Assembly: GCA_964019135.1 (NCBI GenBank)
Contig: OZ025263.1
Location: 18,701,123 to 18,765,122 of the forward strand
Length of the DNA: 64,000 nucleotides
Reading direction: 5' to 3'
DNA from: Arenicola marina
Lineage: Eukaryota; Annelida; Polychaeta; Arenicolidae
Shown here: in pieces, positions 22,691 to 34,280 of the stretch
How positions within the stretch are numbered: position 1 is the first letter of the stretch
Layout of the letters: each line of letters starts with the position of its first letter
Position numbers and translations under genes: made by a program
The notes under the pieces: model-generated
What the model was told of the DNA's origin: nothing
The model's input: the letters and a program-made list of their open reading frames with translations, nothing else
Databases searched by the model: none

Positions 22691-23529
22691 TCACCTGCTC
22701 CCCCGCTTCCCATCGGCCTCCCTCTCCATTTCCCCTGATTCCCCGCCTCCCACCGGCCCCCTTTCCCATTTTTTCCCCCTCCGCCACTCTCTCCCCTCGC
22801 CCATGCTCGACGCCTCCCATTGGCCCCTCTCCCCTCTTTTCCTTGGTCCCCCGCCTCTTTCACCTCCCATCTGCCCCTTCCCCTCTTTCGCCTGCTCCCT
22901 GCCTGTCATCGGCCCGTTTCCTTCTTTCTCATGCTCTCCCGCCACCCGCCCTTTCCCCCCTTTCCCATGCTCTCCCGCCGCTCGCAGGCCCCTTTCCTCT
23001 TTTCCCCTCTTCCCATGCTTCCCCGCCTCCTGCCCATTCCCCTATTTTCCATGCCCCCCCCCCCCTCGCACCGGCCGCTCACCTCTATTCCCCTCTTTTC
23101 CATGCCCCCCCCCCTCGCACCGGCCGCTCACCTCTATTCCCCTCTTTTCCATGCCCCCCCTTCGCACCGGCCTATTCCCTCTTTTCCCCTCTTTCTCCTG
23201 CTCCCCCGCCCCCTCCCACCGGCCTATGCCCTCTTTTCCCCCCTTCCTCCTGCTCCCCGGCCCCCTCCCACCGGCCTATTCCTTCTTTCTCCTCTTTCTC
23301 CTGCTGCCCCGCTCCCTCCCACCGGCCTATACCCTCTTTTCCCCTGTTTCCCATGCTTCCCTCCCCCCTCTCACCGGCCTATTCCCTCTTTCCCCCTCTT
23401 TCTCCTGCTCCCCCGCCCCCTCCCACCGGCCTATTCCCTCTTGTCTCCTCTTTCTCCTGCTCCCCCTCCCCCCCCCCCTACCGGCCTGTTCCCTCTTTTT
23501 TCCTCTTTCTCCTGCTCCGCGGCCCCCTC

Positions 23530-23680
23530 CCAAGATTCAGATTCAAGATTCAAGATTCAAGATTCGTTTATTTGACCAAGTATGACGTAAATACAAACGA
23601 GAAGTTAAACAAATAGTGTCGACTTGGCCGGGAGACTCCAACTAAGACCTTAAAGGTCGCTGGCGCTAGAGCCCCACCCT
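23530..23680 (-). mobile_element. Short retroposon-like insertion with GATTCAA tail
   Basis: Non-array sequence of about 150 bp sits inside the satellite. On the plus strand it begins with four or five copies of (A)GATTCA(A) at 23532-23565, then GTTTATTTGACC. Read on the minus strand it is a body ending in a short tandem tail, as in many SINEs and LINE 3' ends. No box A or B and no clear target-site duplication were found. Confidence 0.45.
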
Positions 23681-24485
23681 CTTTTCCCCTCTTCCTCCTG
23701 CTCCCTCGCCCCCTCCCACCGGCCTATTCCCTCTGTTCCCCTTTCTCCTGCTCTCCCTCCCCTCCCACCGGCCTATTCCCTCTTTTCTCCTCTTTCTCCT
23801 GCTCCCCGGCCCCCTCCCACTGGCCTATTCCCTCTTTTCCCCTCTTTCTCCTGCTCCCCCGCCCCCTCCCACTGGCCTATTCCCTTTTTTCTCCTCTTTC
23901 TCCTGCTCCCCCGCCCCCTCCCACCGGCCTATTCCCACTTTTCCCCTCTTCCTCCTGCTCCCCCGCCCCCTCCCACCGGCCTATTCCCTCGTGTCCCCTC
24001 TTCCTCCTGCTCCCCTGCCCCCTCCCACCGGCCTATTTCCTCTGTTCCCCTTTCTCCTGCTCTCCCTCCCCCTCCCACCGGCCTATTCCCTCTTTTCCCC
24101 CCTCCTCCTGCTCCCCCGCCCCCTCCCATCGGCCTATTCCCTCTTTTCTCTCCTTTCTCCTGCTCCCCCGCCCCCTCCCACCGGCCTATTCCCTCTTTCC
24201 CCCTCCTCCTCCTGCTCCCCCGCCCCCTCCCATCGGCCTATTCCCTCTTTTCTCCTCTTTCTCCTGCTCCCCCGCCCCCTCCCACGGGCCTATTCCCCCT
24301 TTTCTCCTCTTTCTCCTGCTCCCCCGCCCCCTCCCACCGGCCTATTCCCTCTTGTCTCCTCTATCTCCTGCTCCCCCGCCCTCCCGCTCTTTCCCTCTTT
24401 CCCATGCTCCCCCACCCCCTCCCACCGGCCTATTCCTTCAATTCCCCTCTTCCTCCTGCTCCCCCGCCCCCTCCCACCCATGAGC

Positions 24486-24727
24486 GGGATCGCGATAGAC
24501 GGAACGCGCATTGTTGACAATCGAAGGACGCAGGCGAGCTGTGACTGGACGAAACGAGACACACCCACTAGATACGGAATCGCACTATTGAGAGAATAAA
24601 ATAAATATTTCGCGCATTTTATTTCAATACTATAAAATGCCTCCTCCCCCTCCTTAAGCTATTCCGATGATAAATGACTTCCTTAAATTTCATCATCAAC
24701 AATGCGCGTTCCGTCTATCGCGATCCC
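24486..24727. mobile_element. 242-bp MITE with 32-bp perfect terminal inverted repeats
   Basis: The left end 24486-24517 starts GGGATCGCGATAGACGGAAC and is the exact reverse complement of 24696-24727. The interior is AT-rich and non-coding. Flanks do not show a clear target-site duplication. It lies in non-array sequence inside the pyrimidine satellite. Superfamily unassigned. Confidence 0.8.
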
Positions 24728-25025
24728 TCTGTGAAAAGTGGGATTGTGTGGTGTTCTGCACAAATGCGTCATTTTGCCGCAGTACCTGCGAATATTATGA
24801 TCTTAAGTAAGTATATTTAAGAAGATAAACTATTTGTGATGTTGGAAATGGAGACGTTTGGTGGGATAATGGCATTTTCGCTTGCCGAGGGACTTGGAAG
24901 TTGAGGCGGTATTGGCAGCGTCGGTTTTTTGTTGCATACTCTTTGTTATATATAGACTATGAGAGGTGGGGCTTAGTGCAGATGACCGCGTGGGGACTAA
25001 TAATGAACGAAGAAGTTAAGCGCTC
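24728..25025. other. Non-array sequence inside the satellite, origin unclear
   Basis: About 300 bp without the 52-bp unit, next to the MITE. It could be part of a larger insertion that also carried the MITE. No gene seen. Confidence 0.5.
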
Positions 25026-27823
25026 GTGCTCCCATCGGCCTATTCCCTCTTTTCCCCTCTTTCTCTTACCCCCCCGCCCCCTCCCACCGGCCTATTCCCT
25101 CATTTTCCCCTCTTCCTCCTGCTCCCCGGCCCCCTCCCACCGGCCTATTACCTCTTTTCCCCTCTTCCTCCTGCTCCCCCGCGGCCTTCCACCGGCCTAA
25201 TCCCTCTTTTCGCCTCTTCCTCATGCTCATGCGCCCTCTCACCGGCCTATTCCCTCTTTTCCCCTCTTTCTCCTGTTCCCCCGTCCCCTCCCACCGCCCT
25301 ATTCCCTCATTTCCCCCTCTTCCTCCTGCTCCCTCGCCCCCTCCCACCGGCCTATGCCCTCTTTTCCCCTCTTCCTCCTGCTCCCCGGCCCCCTCCCACC
25401 GGCCTATTCCCTCTTTCTCCTCTTTCTCCTGCTGCCCCGCCCCCTCCCACCGGCCTATTCCCTCTTTTCCCCTCTTTCCCATGCTCCCCGGCCCCCTCCT
25501 ACCGGCCTATTCCCTCTTTTCTCCTCTTTCTCCTGCTCCCCCGCTCCCTCCCACCTGCATATTCCCTCCTTTTCCCTCTTTCCCATGCTTCCCTCCCCCC
25601 TCCCACCGGCCTATTCCCTCTTTTCTCCTCTTTCTCCTGCTCCCCCGCTCCCTCCCACCGGCCTATTCCCTCTTTTCCCCTCTTTCCCATGCTCCCCCGC
25701 CTCCTCCCACCGGCCTATTCCCTTTTTTCTCCTCTTTCTCCTGCTGCCCCGCCCCCTCCCACCGGCCTATTCCCTCTTTTCCCCTCTTTCCCATGCTTCC
25801 CCACCCCCTCCCACCGGCCTATTCCCTCTTTTCGCCTCTTCCTCATGCTCATGCGCCCTCTCACCGGCCTATTCCCTCTTTTCCCCTCTTTCTCCTGCTC
25901 CCCCGCCCTCCCGCTCTTTCCCTCTTTCCCATGCTCATACGCCCCCTCCCACCGGCCTATTTCCTCTTTCCCCTCTTCCTCCTGCTGCCCCGCCCCCTCC
26001 CACCGGCCTATTTCCTCTTTCTCCTCTTCCTCCTGCTCCACCGCCCCCTCCACCGGCCTATTCCCTCTTTTCCCCTCTTTCTCCTGTTCTCCCGCTCCCT
26101 CCCACCGGCCTATTCCCTCTTTTCCCCTCTTTCTCCTGTTCTCCCGCCCCCTCCCACCGGCCTATTGCCTCTTTTCTCCTCTTTCTCCTGCTCCCCCGCT
26201 CCCTCCCACCTGCATATTCCCTCCTTTTCCCTCTTTCCCATGCTTCCCTCCCCCCTCCCACCGCCCTATTCCCTCTTTTCTCCTCTTTCTCCTGCTCCCC
26301 CGCTCCCTCCCACCGGCCTATTCCCTCTTTTCCCCTCTTTCCCATGCTCCCCCGCCTCCTCCCACCGGCCTATTCCCTTTTTTCTCCTCTTTCTCCTGCT
26401 GCCCCGCCCCCTCCCACCGGCCTATTCCCTCTTTTCCCCTCTTTCCCATGCTTCCCTCCCCCCTCCCACCGGCCTATTCCCTCTTTTCGCCTCTTCCTCA
26501 TGCTCATGCGCCCTCTCACCGGCCTATTCCCTCTTTTCCCCTCTTTCTCCTGCTCCCCCGCCCTCCCGCTCTTTCCCTCTTTCCCATGCTCATACGCCCC
26601 CTCCCACCGGCCTATTTCCTCTTTCCCCTCTTCCTCCTGCTGCCCCGCCCCCTCCCACCGGCCTATTTCCTCTTTCTCCTCTTCCTCCTGCTCCCCCGCC
26701 CCCTCCACCGGCCTATTCCCTCTTTTCCCCTCTTTCTCCTGCTCCCCCGCCCTCCCGCTCTTTCCCTCTTTCCCATGCTCATACGCCCCCTCCCACCGGC
26801 CTATTTCCTCTTTCCCCTCTTCCTCCTGCTGCCCCGCCCCCTCCCACCGGCCTATTTCCTCTTTCTCCTCTTCCTCCTGCTCCCCCGCCCCCTCCCACCG
26901 GCCTATTTCCTCTTTCTCCTCTTCCTCCTGCTCCCCCGCCCCCTCCCACCGGCCTATTCCCTTTTCCCTTCTTCCTCCTGCTCTCGCGCCCTCCCACCGG
27001 CATATTTCCTCTTTTCCCCTCTTTCTCCTGTTCCCCCGTCCCCTCCCACCGCCCTATTCCCTCATTTCCCCCTCTTCCTCCTGCTCCCTCGCCCCCTCCC
27101 ACCGGCCTATGCCCTCTTTTCCCCTCTTCCTCCTGCTCCCCGGCCCCCTCCCACCGGCCTATTCCCTCTTTCTCCTCTTTCTCCTGCTGCCCCGCCCCCT
27201 CCCACCGGCCTATTCCCTCTTTTCCCCTCTTTCCCATGCTTCCCTCCCCCCTCCCACCGGCCTATTCCCTCTTTTCGCCTCTTCCTCATGCTCATGCGCC
27301 CTCTCACCGGCCTATTCCCTCTTTTCCCCTCTTCCTCCTGCTCCACCGCCCCCTCCCACCGGCCTATTCCCTCTTTCTCCTCTTTCTCCTGCTGCCCCGC
27401 CCCCTCCCACCGGCCTATTTCCTCTTTTCCCCTCTTTCCCATGCTTCCCTCCCCCCTCCCACCGGCCTATTCCCTCTTTTCGCCTCTTCCTCATGCTCAT
27501 GCGCCCTCCCACCGGCATATTTCCTCTTTTCCCCTCTTTCCCATGCTCCCCGGCCCCCTCCTACCGGCCTATTCCCTCTTTTCTCCTCTTTCTCCTGCTC
27601 CCCCGCTCCCTCCCACCTGCATATTCCCTCCTTTTCCCTCTTTCCCATGCTTCCCTCCCCCCTCCCACCGGCCTATTCCCTCTTTTCTCCTCTTTCTCCT
27701 GTTCCCCCGCTCCCTCCCACCGGCCTATTCCCTCTTTTCCCCTCTTTTCCATGCTCCCCCGCCTCCTCCCACCGGCCTATTCCCTTTTTTCTCCTCTTTC
27801 TCCTGCTGCCCCGCCCCCTCCCA

Positions 27824-28023
27824 NNNNNNNNNNNNNNNNNNNNNNNNNNNNNNNNNNNNNNNNNNNNNNNNNNNNNNNNNNNNNNNNNNNNNNNNNNNNN
27901 NNNNNNNNNNNNNNNNNNNNNNNNNNNNNNNNNNNNNNNNNNNNNNNNNNNNNNNNNNNNNNNNNNNNNNNNNNNNNNNNNNNNNNNNNNNNNNNNNNNN
28001 NNNNNNNNNNNNNNNNNNNNNNN
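27824..28023. other. Assembly gap, 200 N
   Basis: Exactly 200 unknown bases, which suggests a placeholder length. It falls at the end of the pyrimidine satellite, so array length and the junction with the right inverted arm are not resolved. Confidence 0.99.
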
Positions 28024-28044
28024 GGTAGGGATTGCACGTTGCAG

Positions 28045-28620
28045 CTTTCAGATCCCGTTTCATTTAAAACACAATAAAATGTGACACAATGCAATTCCTG
28101 TTATTACATCCAGGTTTCTGCAGGCGTCAATTTTGAGCAAAACGTGACGGCCTCCTCCAAAACCACCAAGAGAGAGAGCAAAAAATACTCATCAAGCAAA
28201 CCTGTTGTTGAGGTGCCATTTTTCCTGGCGTCTTATGCACAAAGCTGGAGTCCAGGTTTTCTGTCCCCGTGGGGATGCCGTGTTATCCGTATGATAGTAA
28301 CCGCCGCCCACCATATCGCCTTTCACGTGATTCATCAAGCGGACATTTTCTGTCTGGGATGTCTGTCGTTTGTGATCTCAGTGCAATATGTATGTCTCGC
28401 TCAACTCAAAAATGTGTCGTCAACCATTCTACCTGTGCGCAGGTTTCAATGGGGTCATGTTACGTTACTGAGTTATATGCATGCAGTCCAGCTTCGCTGG
28501 GAACCAGCCTGCCTGTCCGAAACAGACTTATTTATGCTGTGAGCAGCCTTTGGCCGGTTTCCAGCCTAGCAGTCCAGCATCATGTTCTGATATGTTTTTC
28601 TTGATACCACCTCCCACGTA
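28045..28620 (-). repeat. Right arm of the long inverted repeat flanking the pyrimidine array
   Basis: Reverse complement of 22205-22690 with moderate divergence and some extra bases. The order of the shared blocks is conserved. The open frame 28081-28542 lies wholly in this repeat and has no matching frame in the left arm, so it is not called a gene. Confidence 0.75.
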
Positions 28621-29702
28621 CGTACGAGGAACTCTAAACTACATCAGGGCAGCAAATAAAGCGTGGAAATGTGATGCAGCGATGGAAAAGCGAACGTCAG
28701 GCCTAACGGATGGCCCACTTGGGTCTTACTTCAGCCCAAAGCCATCGCAGGAAGCAAAAAAATAAACAGTGAAAACGTACCTTAGAATAACTGCATGGTT
28801 CTCTGTTACAGTACTAGGGAATTGTCAAATAAAGAATCTCTCAGAATTTAGACTGAGTCTTTACATTTTGCAGGAGGAATCGTAAATTTTATCGTATACA
28901 TTTACTGGACCCAGTCTATAAACATGGTTATATCTTTAAATTGTCTATCTTCATACTAACAGGGCCAAGCACGGCAGTGAGGGCCGGATTTGGATGTAGG
29001 CATAGTGGCCACAAGTGTCTTGAAACGGCATATCTTTTTTTAATGAATGCGCACTATATATTTACACTCCGGCTAAAACCGATTCATTCTATTCTTGAGT
29101 GCTATTAGAAATATTGGCCATTATCCAATATGACGCGTTAGAACATAAAGAAATAGTCAGAGGCGATCATTCGACGTTTCGAGGTTGAAACACTATTCCA
29201 GATATGATGAATTCAACACATCGAACACCTACTGGTTATCACCTTTCTCAAAAATACTAATTCATCTGAATATTTACATGAAACTCGCCTCCCTATATTT
29301 AGCACTTAAATTGAAACTGCATCTACGTCGCTTGACGCGAAACGTGAAGGCTTCGATCATTCAGAGTTGATACCCGATTTTGTATAGATTACTGGAATAC
29401 AATTTACCAAACTATGAGCCACATAACTTGCATAACCACAGAGATAGCTTGAATAATTACTCTTCTGTTAGTATATGATGTTAATTTTACGAATTAATTT
29501 ACCCAAAACGTAAAGTGCTTTGATGTCGGAATATGTTCCATCCGCTACTTTTTATAATAATACTTGTGATTTAACGCTTTTGACCTGCGCCTCCAGTCAT
29601 GAACACGTGATCTGGTATCCTTACTAAATTCCGAGTCTTCCTCTTCCCCATCCTCACTGTCACTAATTCCAAATACAATCATATGTCCATCGCTGCATCC
29701 CT
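28621..29702. other. No gene seen
   Basis: AT-rich sequence with only short frames. Confidence 0.5.
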
Positions 29703-30002
29703 ACCCCAGGGGGCACTGTCATACGAATCTGGTGGGGGAGGGAGGGGGGGGGGGGTCCGCGGGTACCCCCCTTGATGCCTGAGGGAGCGGACATTTATGA
29801 TGAAAAATACTCCTATGAAGCGGATATTTTAAAACTTTCGAGCGTGGCGCGCAAGCTCTAACAATGAGAAAAAATACCCCCGTCAGAGCGGATGTTAGCG
29901 ATAAAACGCCCCTTCCGAGCGGATTTTGGAGATTAAAAAGGGAGAGAGGGCTTTAGCCCGGAACCCCTCAGACTTAGCAATGTATTAATTACCCCCCCCC
30001 CC
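29703..30002 (+). repeat. Dispersed repeat with GAGCGGA motifs between a G run and a C run, copy A
   Basis: It begins near AATCTGGTGGGGG, has GATGCCTGAGGGAGCGGACA and further GAGCGGAT or AAGCGGAT motifs about 40-60 bp apart, and ends AATGTATTAATTA plus an 11-C run. The same order is found at 49895-50212 on the same strand. Class unknown. Confidence 0.75.
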
Positions 30003-30276
30003 TTATTCTTGAGATCCCTATCTATGCGAAAGGACGCTGACCCTCCTATTATACGCCATGCACAAAAGGCGCGTGTAGTGTGTTGCGCAACAAAACGGGT
30101 TCATCTTGTGACGTCACGAATCATTGAAAAAAATGCCCCGTCTATCTTGTTCCTTTTCAGGTAAGTCTGTGAAAGAATGGCTCACATTGTTAATATTGGT
30201 GGCGCATAATGGCAATGCAGTTAGAACATGTGGAATTTCGTTAATGTACTTCAAATGGATCAAATATTTGCAAAGT
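30003..30276. other. No gene seen; shared CRE-palindrome segment
   Basis: GGTTCATCTTGTGACGTCAC at 30098-30117 is identical to 7528-7547, with some similarity on both sides. Confidence 0.55.
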
Positions 30277-30465
30277 AACATAGGACTGAGGAGATGGACT
30301 CTAAGGTGTCTATTGCCCACATCACAGGGGTGTATATTACATAGGACTGAGGAGATGGACTCTAAGGTGTCTATTGCCCACATCACAGGGGTGTATATTA
30401 CATAGGACTGAGGAGATGGACTTTAAGGTGTCTATTGCCCACATCACAGGGGTGCACATTACCAC
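30277..30465. repeat. 61-bp tandem repeat, three copies
   Basis: The unit begins CATAGGACTGAGGAGATGGA and includes GCCCACATCACAGGGGTG; copies differ at very few bases. Confidence 0.9.
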
Positions 30466-31857
30466 AGCCGCTCGCATGACAACGTATTGTGACGAAGCGG
30501 ATATATTTCATGTACAATTTATACTGGCAAGTGCATCCTTGGAATCACTCAATACGTGCTGTTGCTGGTGAGGGGGTCGGGGTGGGGTGCATGGGGTGGG
30601 GGTGGTTAGAGACTATCGACTTGTATTACACCATGGCACTGAACACACAACATACGGGTACCGCGGTGCATGCGCCTGACTATACAACGGCCTGTGGCCG
30701 TCACGTGATGAGATTCTGCCGTGACTCGGGGGTTGGGGTAGGTGGAGATGATTAAGGGCGGGGGGGGGGGAGGGGCTGGGGCGCAAGCACCCGCAGCGAG
30801 GCCGATAGGTGAGAAGGGGGGGGGGGGGTAGAGACGAAGCGATGCGCATTCCCATAAAACAGAATGTGCGTCATAATCTTTTATCGACCGGTTCATGATT
30901 CAAGTGTTTTTATGGAAACAGTCACCGCGGTATTATACTGTAACTGTCGTGTTACATTTCTGAACCATAAATGTGACTTCACGCTGCCTGTCACTCCTGA
31001 GTCTTTCACTCTGGATAATGCTACTGAGCTAGTGGTCATGATGTGTGGAATGATCACGTCGTCAGGCTCATATATCTATCAGTCCTGGCAACCATTGACT
31101 TGGCCGGTATTTCTTGCCCACCGTGTGTTATTGCCGCTGATCTCTTGACCTACAGTTTTAAATTCTGTCTGGAGCCTCAGTCTTGACTGACAATGCCTTC
31201 GTTTCGCATTGTCCCGCGGCTTGCCCACTTCCTGCTCTTGTTTTTCCTTCTAAAAATCAGCTGGTGAGAGTTTATTTCTCGCTCATCTCTCCCAACTTTT
31301 GATTTACTGTCTCCCTTTTTTTTTCTCGCCAGCCTCTGGTCTCACTAATCTCACGCATCAAGCCAGACCTCACCTTTAATATCCGCAATACCACGGCTAC
31401 TCAAGCGCTCATGGGGTTTACCGCGGCGACCTATGCCGACCCTACCCCTGCCGCCTCTGTGTGCATAGCCACGCCCTGCCCCACCATTCCCCCGCATCCT
31501 GTCCACATCCCTCCACCCCCGTCGCCGTCGCCCCTTCACCCAACCCTGGCTTGTCCTCGTCTTTTTGATTATGACCTTCTGGTTTCATTTACGCCCCGTC
31601 CTCTACCACCCACCCCCCCCCCCCACCCCTCTCCTTCACCCCCCAGTACTTCCACCCTTTCCTTCCACCCCCATGCCGTCCACCCTTTCTTCTGCCACCC
31701 CGCCACCTCCACCACCCCCTCCCGCGCCCCCGCGGTTATGACCACCATGCAGGATCGCCACAGACCTGTCCCACCCCAGATATCTTACAGCCCCCACCCT
31801 CCCTGACACACTGCTTTTGTGCCGAATAGGACTGGCTTTTGTCGTGAAATCATTGCG
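30466..31857. other. No gene seen; G/C runs and Pro/Ser-coding low complexity
   Basis: G runs near 30761-30770 and 30819-30828 and a C-rich stretch at 31480-31810. The plus frame 31411-31806 is rich in Pro, Ser and Thr and is best explained by base composition. Confidence 0.5.
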
Positions 31858-31912
31858 CTGAAAAATGGCGCGAAATAAAATGTGAGCAGACGACAATTCG
31901 CGAGCGCAGTCG
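31858..31912 (+). repeat. 55-bp direct repeat, copy 1
   Basis: Starts CTGAAAAATGGCGCGAAATA and ends AATTCGCGAGCGCAGTCG. Copy 2 is at 32881-32935 with about five differences. The inner CGCGAA and TTCGCG can pair. Confidence 0.85.
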
Positions 31913-32559
31913 CCGTCGGATCTGGCGGGCAATATTCTTTGCTTTGTTGACCTATCCGTTGTAATGACCGAGGTTGGTGACTGATCTGTGATTCTAGGGC
32001 GGACTTAATCGGCGCAGCAGCTCAATTGCGTTCATATTTCTTCCGCAAGCAACGTTTCTGGCGCCGGTAAATAGTTGCTTCGTCATCAGTCGAGCAAAAT
32101 GAGAAAGGTGTTTGGACAGAGGGGACATTAAGCATGGGCAGATTTACCAGACGTGAATCCTTATAATGACAGAAAAAAAGAATAAAAGGATGGTGAATGA
32201 AGGGGGGGGGGTGCTGATGAGGGCGGCGTGGTGGTAGTGAGGGGTGAGTGGGGCGGGGAGGGGGGGGGGGGTATATGCATGTGGTGCGGTGGTGTTCTTC
32301 TCGAGCCTCCTACCTCGTTTGGTCTGCCATTCTTTCTGTATAGACCATACATACACGCTATCCTATATTGCTGAACTATCCTATGTTGGTATACCTCTGG
32401 CGGGGGGGAGGGGGGGGGGGTGTCTACCGAGAAGAGAGGGCCGCTAGGGAGGGGGGTTGCATCCCTTGCAGCCAACTGGTGACTGCATGACCCGCAGTTC
32501 GTCCAAATCATGGTCCTCCTTCCGTCAGGTAACAATATTCGGCGCATAGATATATTAAT
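31913..32559. other. No gene seen; G runs
   Basis: Contains G runs near 32203, 32260 and 32410. Nothing coding is supported. Confidence 0.5.
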
Positions 32560-32880
32560 ATAGTAAACAATAACATGTATTAATTCATTAAAAAATAACA
32601 TGGATTAATCTATTAACAAATAATAAATAACATGTATTAACAAATAGCATGCATAAACAAATAACATTCTTTAGCAAATAATTTGTATACCAAATAACAT
32701 GTATAACAAATAACATGTATAACAAATAACATTCTTTAGCAAATAACATAAATGAACAAATACCATTCTTTAGCAAATAATATGCATAAACAAATAACGT
32801 TTATTAACAAATATTAACAAATAACAAATAAAATGTCTTAACAAATAGCAAATAAAAATATCTTAACAAATACCAAATGA
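32560..32880. repeat. AT-rich degenerate tandem repeat
   Basis: Built on AACAAATAACATGTAT, with variable unit length of about 15-25 bp. Confidence 0.8.
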
Positions 32881-32935
32881 CTGAAAAATGGCGCGAAATA
32901 GCATGCGAATAGACGACAATTCGCGAGCGCAGTCG
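32881..32935 (+). repeat. 55-bp direct repeat, copy 2
   Basis: See copy 1 at 31858-31912, 1023 bp away in the same orientation. It directly abuts the 3' end of the LINE remnant. Confidence 0.85.
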
Positions 32936-32936
32936 T

Positions 32937-33292
32937 TATCGTTATAGTAAATCACCCCTTTCTTGATAAGTTCGTCGGGTAAGATCTTCGTTCTTTAAAA
33001 AGTAAGAATTACAAATAGGCGCATCAAAAGGATGCTCCCCAAGTATTATATTTTTTATATAAATCCATTCCCTTAGCACCTCTAACCAAAAAGGGTTTGC
33101 TTTCGCTTCCAACAGATGCAGCCATTGCGGGTCGAGCTCCCAACATAAGGTTTTATCTTCCCAAATAGTTTCTGTGAAGAGGTTCTGCCAGGCTCCTTTT
33201 GTGGCAACTAGCCTTTTTATCCAAGTAATCTTTAACAACTGTATAAAAGAAGACGTATTATTTATTAGATAGAACGGTTTCCGTGTCCTCGG
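32937..33292 (-). pseudogene. C-terminal fragment of a non-LTR retrotransposon reverse transcriptase protein
   Basis: On the minus strand the frame reads RKPFYLINN, LKITWIKRLV, NPFWLEVLREW and then PICNSYFLKNEDL. This order matches the region after the RT domain in L1/Tx1-like ORF2 proteins (consensus-like LKxTWxxRL, NPFWxxVLxxW and PLWxNxxI); recognition is from family knowledge. A stop lies upstream at about 33293-33295. Near 32960 the frame shifts: the next frame continues KKGVIYYND, as expected for the family, so the copy carries an indel. The N-terminal endonuclease and the RT catalytic part are absent, so this is a dead, 5'-truncated copy. It ends exactly at the 55-bp repeat at 32881-32935. 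Confidence 0.6.
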
Positions 33293-34246
33293 TCAAGCCT
33301 GGGCGGCGCAGTGTTGTAGCTCAAATTATATGACTGGCACATTAACTTTGCACATATAGAGTTTCCACGTGCAGACGGACGTCACAAAGATACGATTTAT
33401 ACGATTTTTCCCAGGCATTTTTGACCGCAGAGTTTCAACCGTCCAAAACCGCGAAGCCTATAGCGTCGGTTCGGCCACACCTTGCAGGTGGCGCCCCCTC
33501 TCGTCTGCTCTGGACGTTCGCTGGCCAAGTACCACAGACAACGTGGGTTGCTCAGCCTTCATCAAGCTGCAGACAGTCACACCCAATATGCAATTAAGCC
33601 ATTTGACACGAAATATGAGGGTGACAATAGCTGCGCCCGGCGTCGCTAAAAACAATCCCACATACGTCGCGAGGAAATCAAAGGAAATGATGCCATTAGC
33701 ACAAATGGGTGGAACGGTCCTTTGCCTTAAGGTGGCCGGACAGTACAATTACAGCACAGAGAGCCACTCTCACTCCAAATGTCAAGATTTTATCTCCCAA
33801 CACAACAGCCAAGACTGGTGTTGGGTCTAAGCAAGGGGGGCGACAGCATTCGTTATTCATGACAGGTGCCGGTGGGAGCCATTGAACCATTGCGGTCAAC
33901 GCCCGAGGAACCCTTTCAGACAAGACATACCGGTGGTTTTAGGAAAAGTTTTTAGTCGAGATGGAAAGCAAATTGTATAAAAATGTCACATCTTAACGAG
34001 TATAGGGCTACGACCTCTAATGTTGGTGTTGTTGAATGAAACTACTCGTCCACTGTAGGCTCGTTTTTCTCATCCAAACAAAAGTTATCGTTGTCAGTTA
34101 TCTCGACATATATACATAGTCATGTATTGTGTATGTAAATCATTATATACGTTATGCATAATTGCATATACCAGACAATCACAGTAAGGTGCCCATAGAC
34201 ATGTAAACGTATCACTCTCCCAGATAAGTCTCCTTCATCTAACAAT
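33293..34246. other. No gene seen
   Basis: The plus frame 33369-33830 overlaps an open minus frame and has no recognisable domain. Confidence 0.5.
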
Positions 34247-34280
34247 ATATGAATGTACAAGTCAATTATCTGAGAAGATA

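Larger units (their letters stand above)
22691..27823. repeat. Pyrimidine-rich satellite, about 52-bp unit, interrupted twice and unfinished
   Basis: The unit runs CGGCCTATTCCCTC, TTTTCCCCTCTTTCTCC, TGCTCCCCCGCCCCCTCCCAC. More than 80 copies are visible, and block duplications are obvious between 25.7-26.1 kb and 26.4-26.8 kb. The plus strand is open in all three frames for around 900-1000 codons simply because the unit lacks stops. Two insertions break it (23530-23680 and 24480-25025). It runs into an assembly gap, so the true length is unknown. Confidence 0.95.

Noticed and set aside
25026..28084. Three plus-strand open frames of 900-1000 codons
   Set aside because: They are readings of the stop-free pyrimidine satellite in three frames and run through the N gap.
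28081..28542. 153-codon frame in the right inverted arm
   Set aside because: It lies in a repeat arm, has no recognisable domain, and the left arm does not keep the same frame open.
33369..33830. 153-codon frame in unique sequence
   Set aside because: No domain, no splice or promoter context, and an overlapping frame on the other strand.
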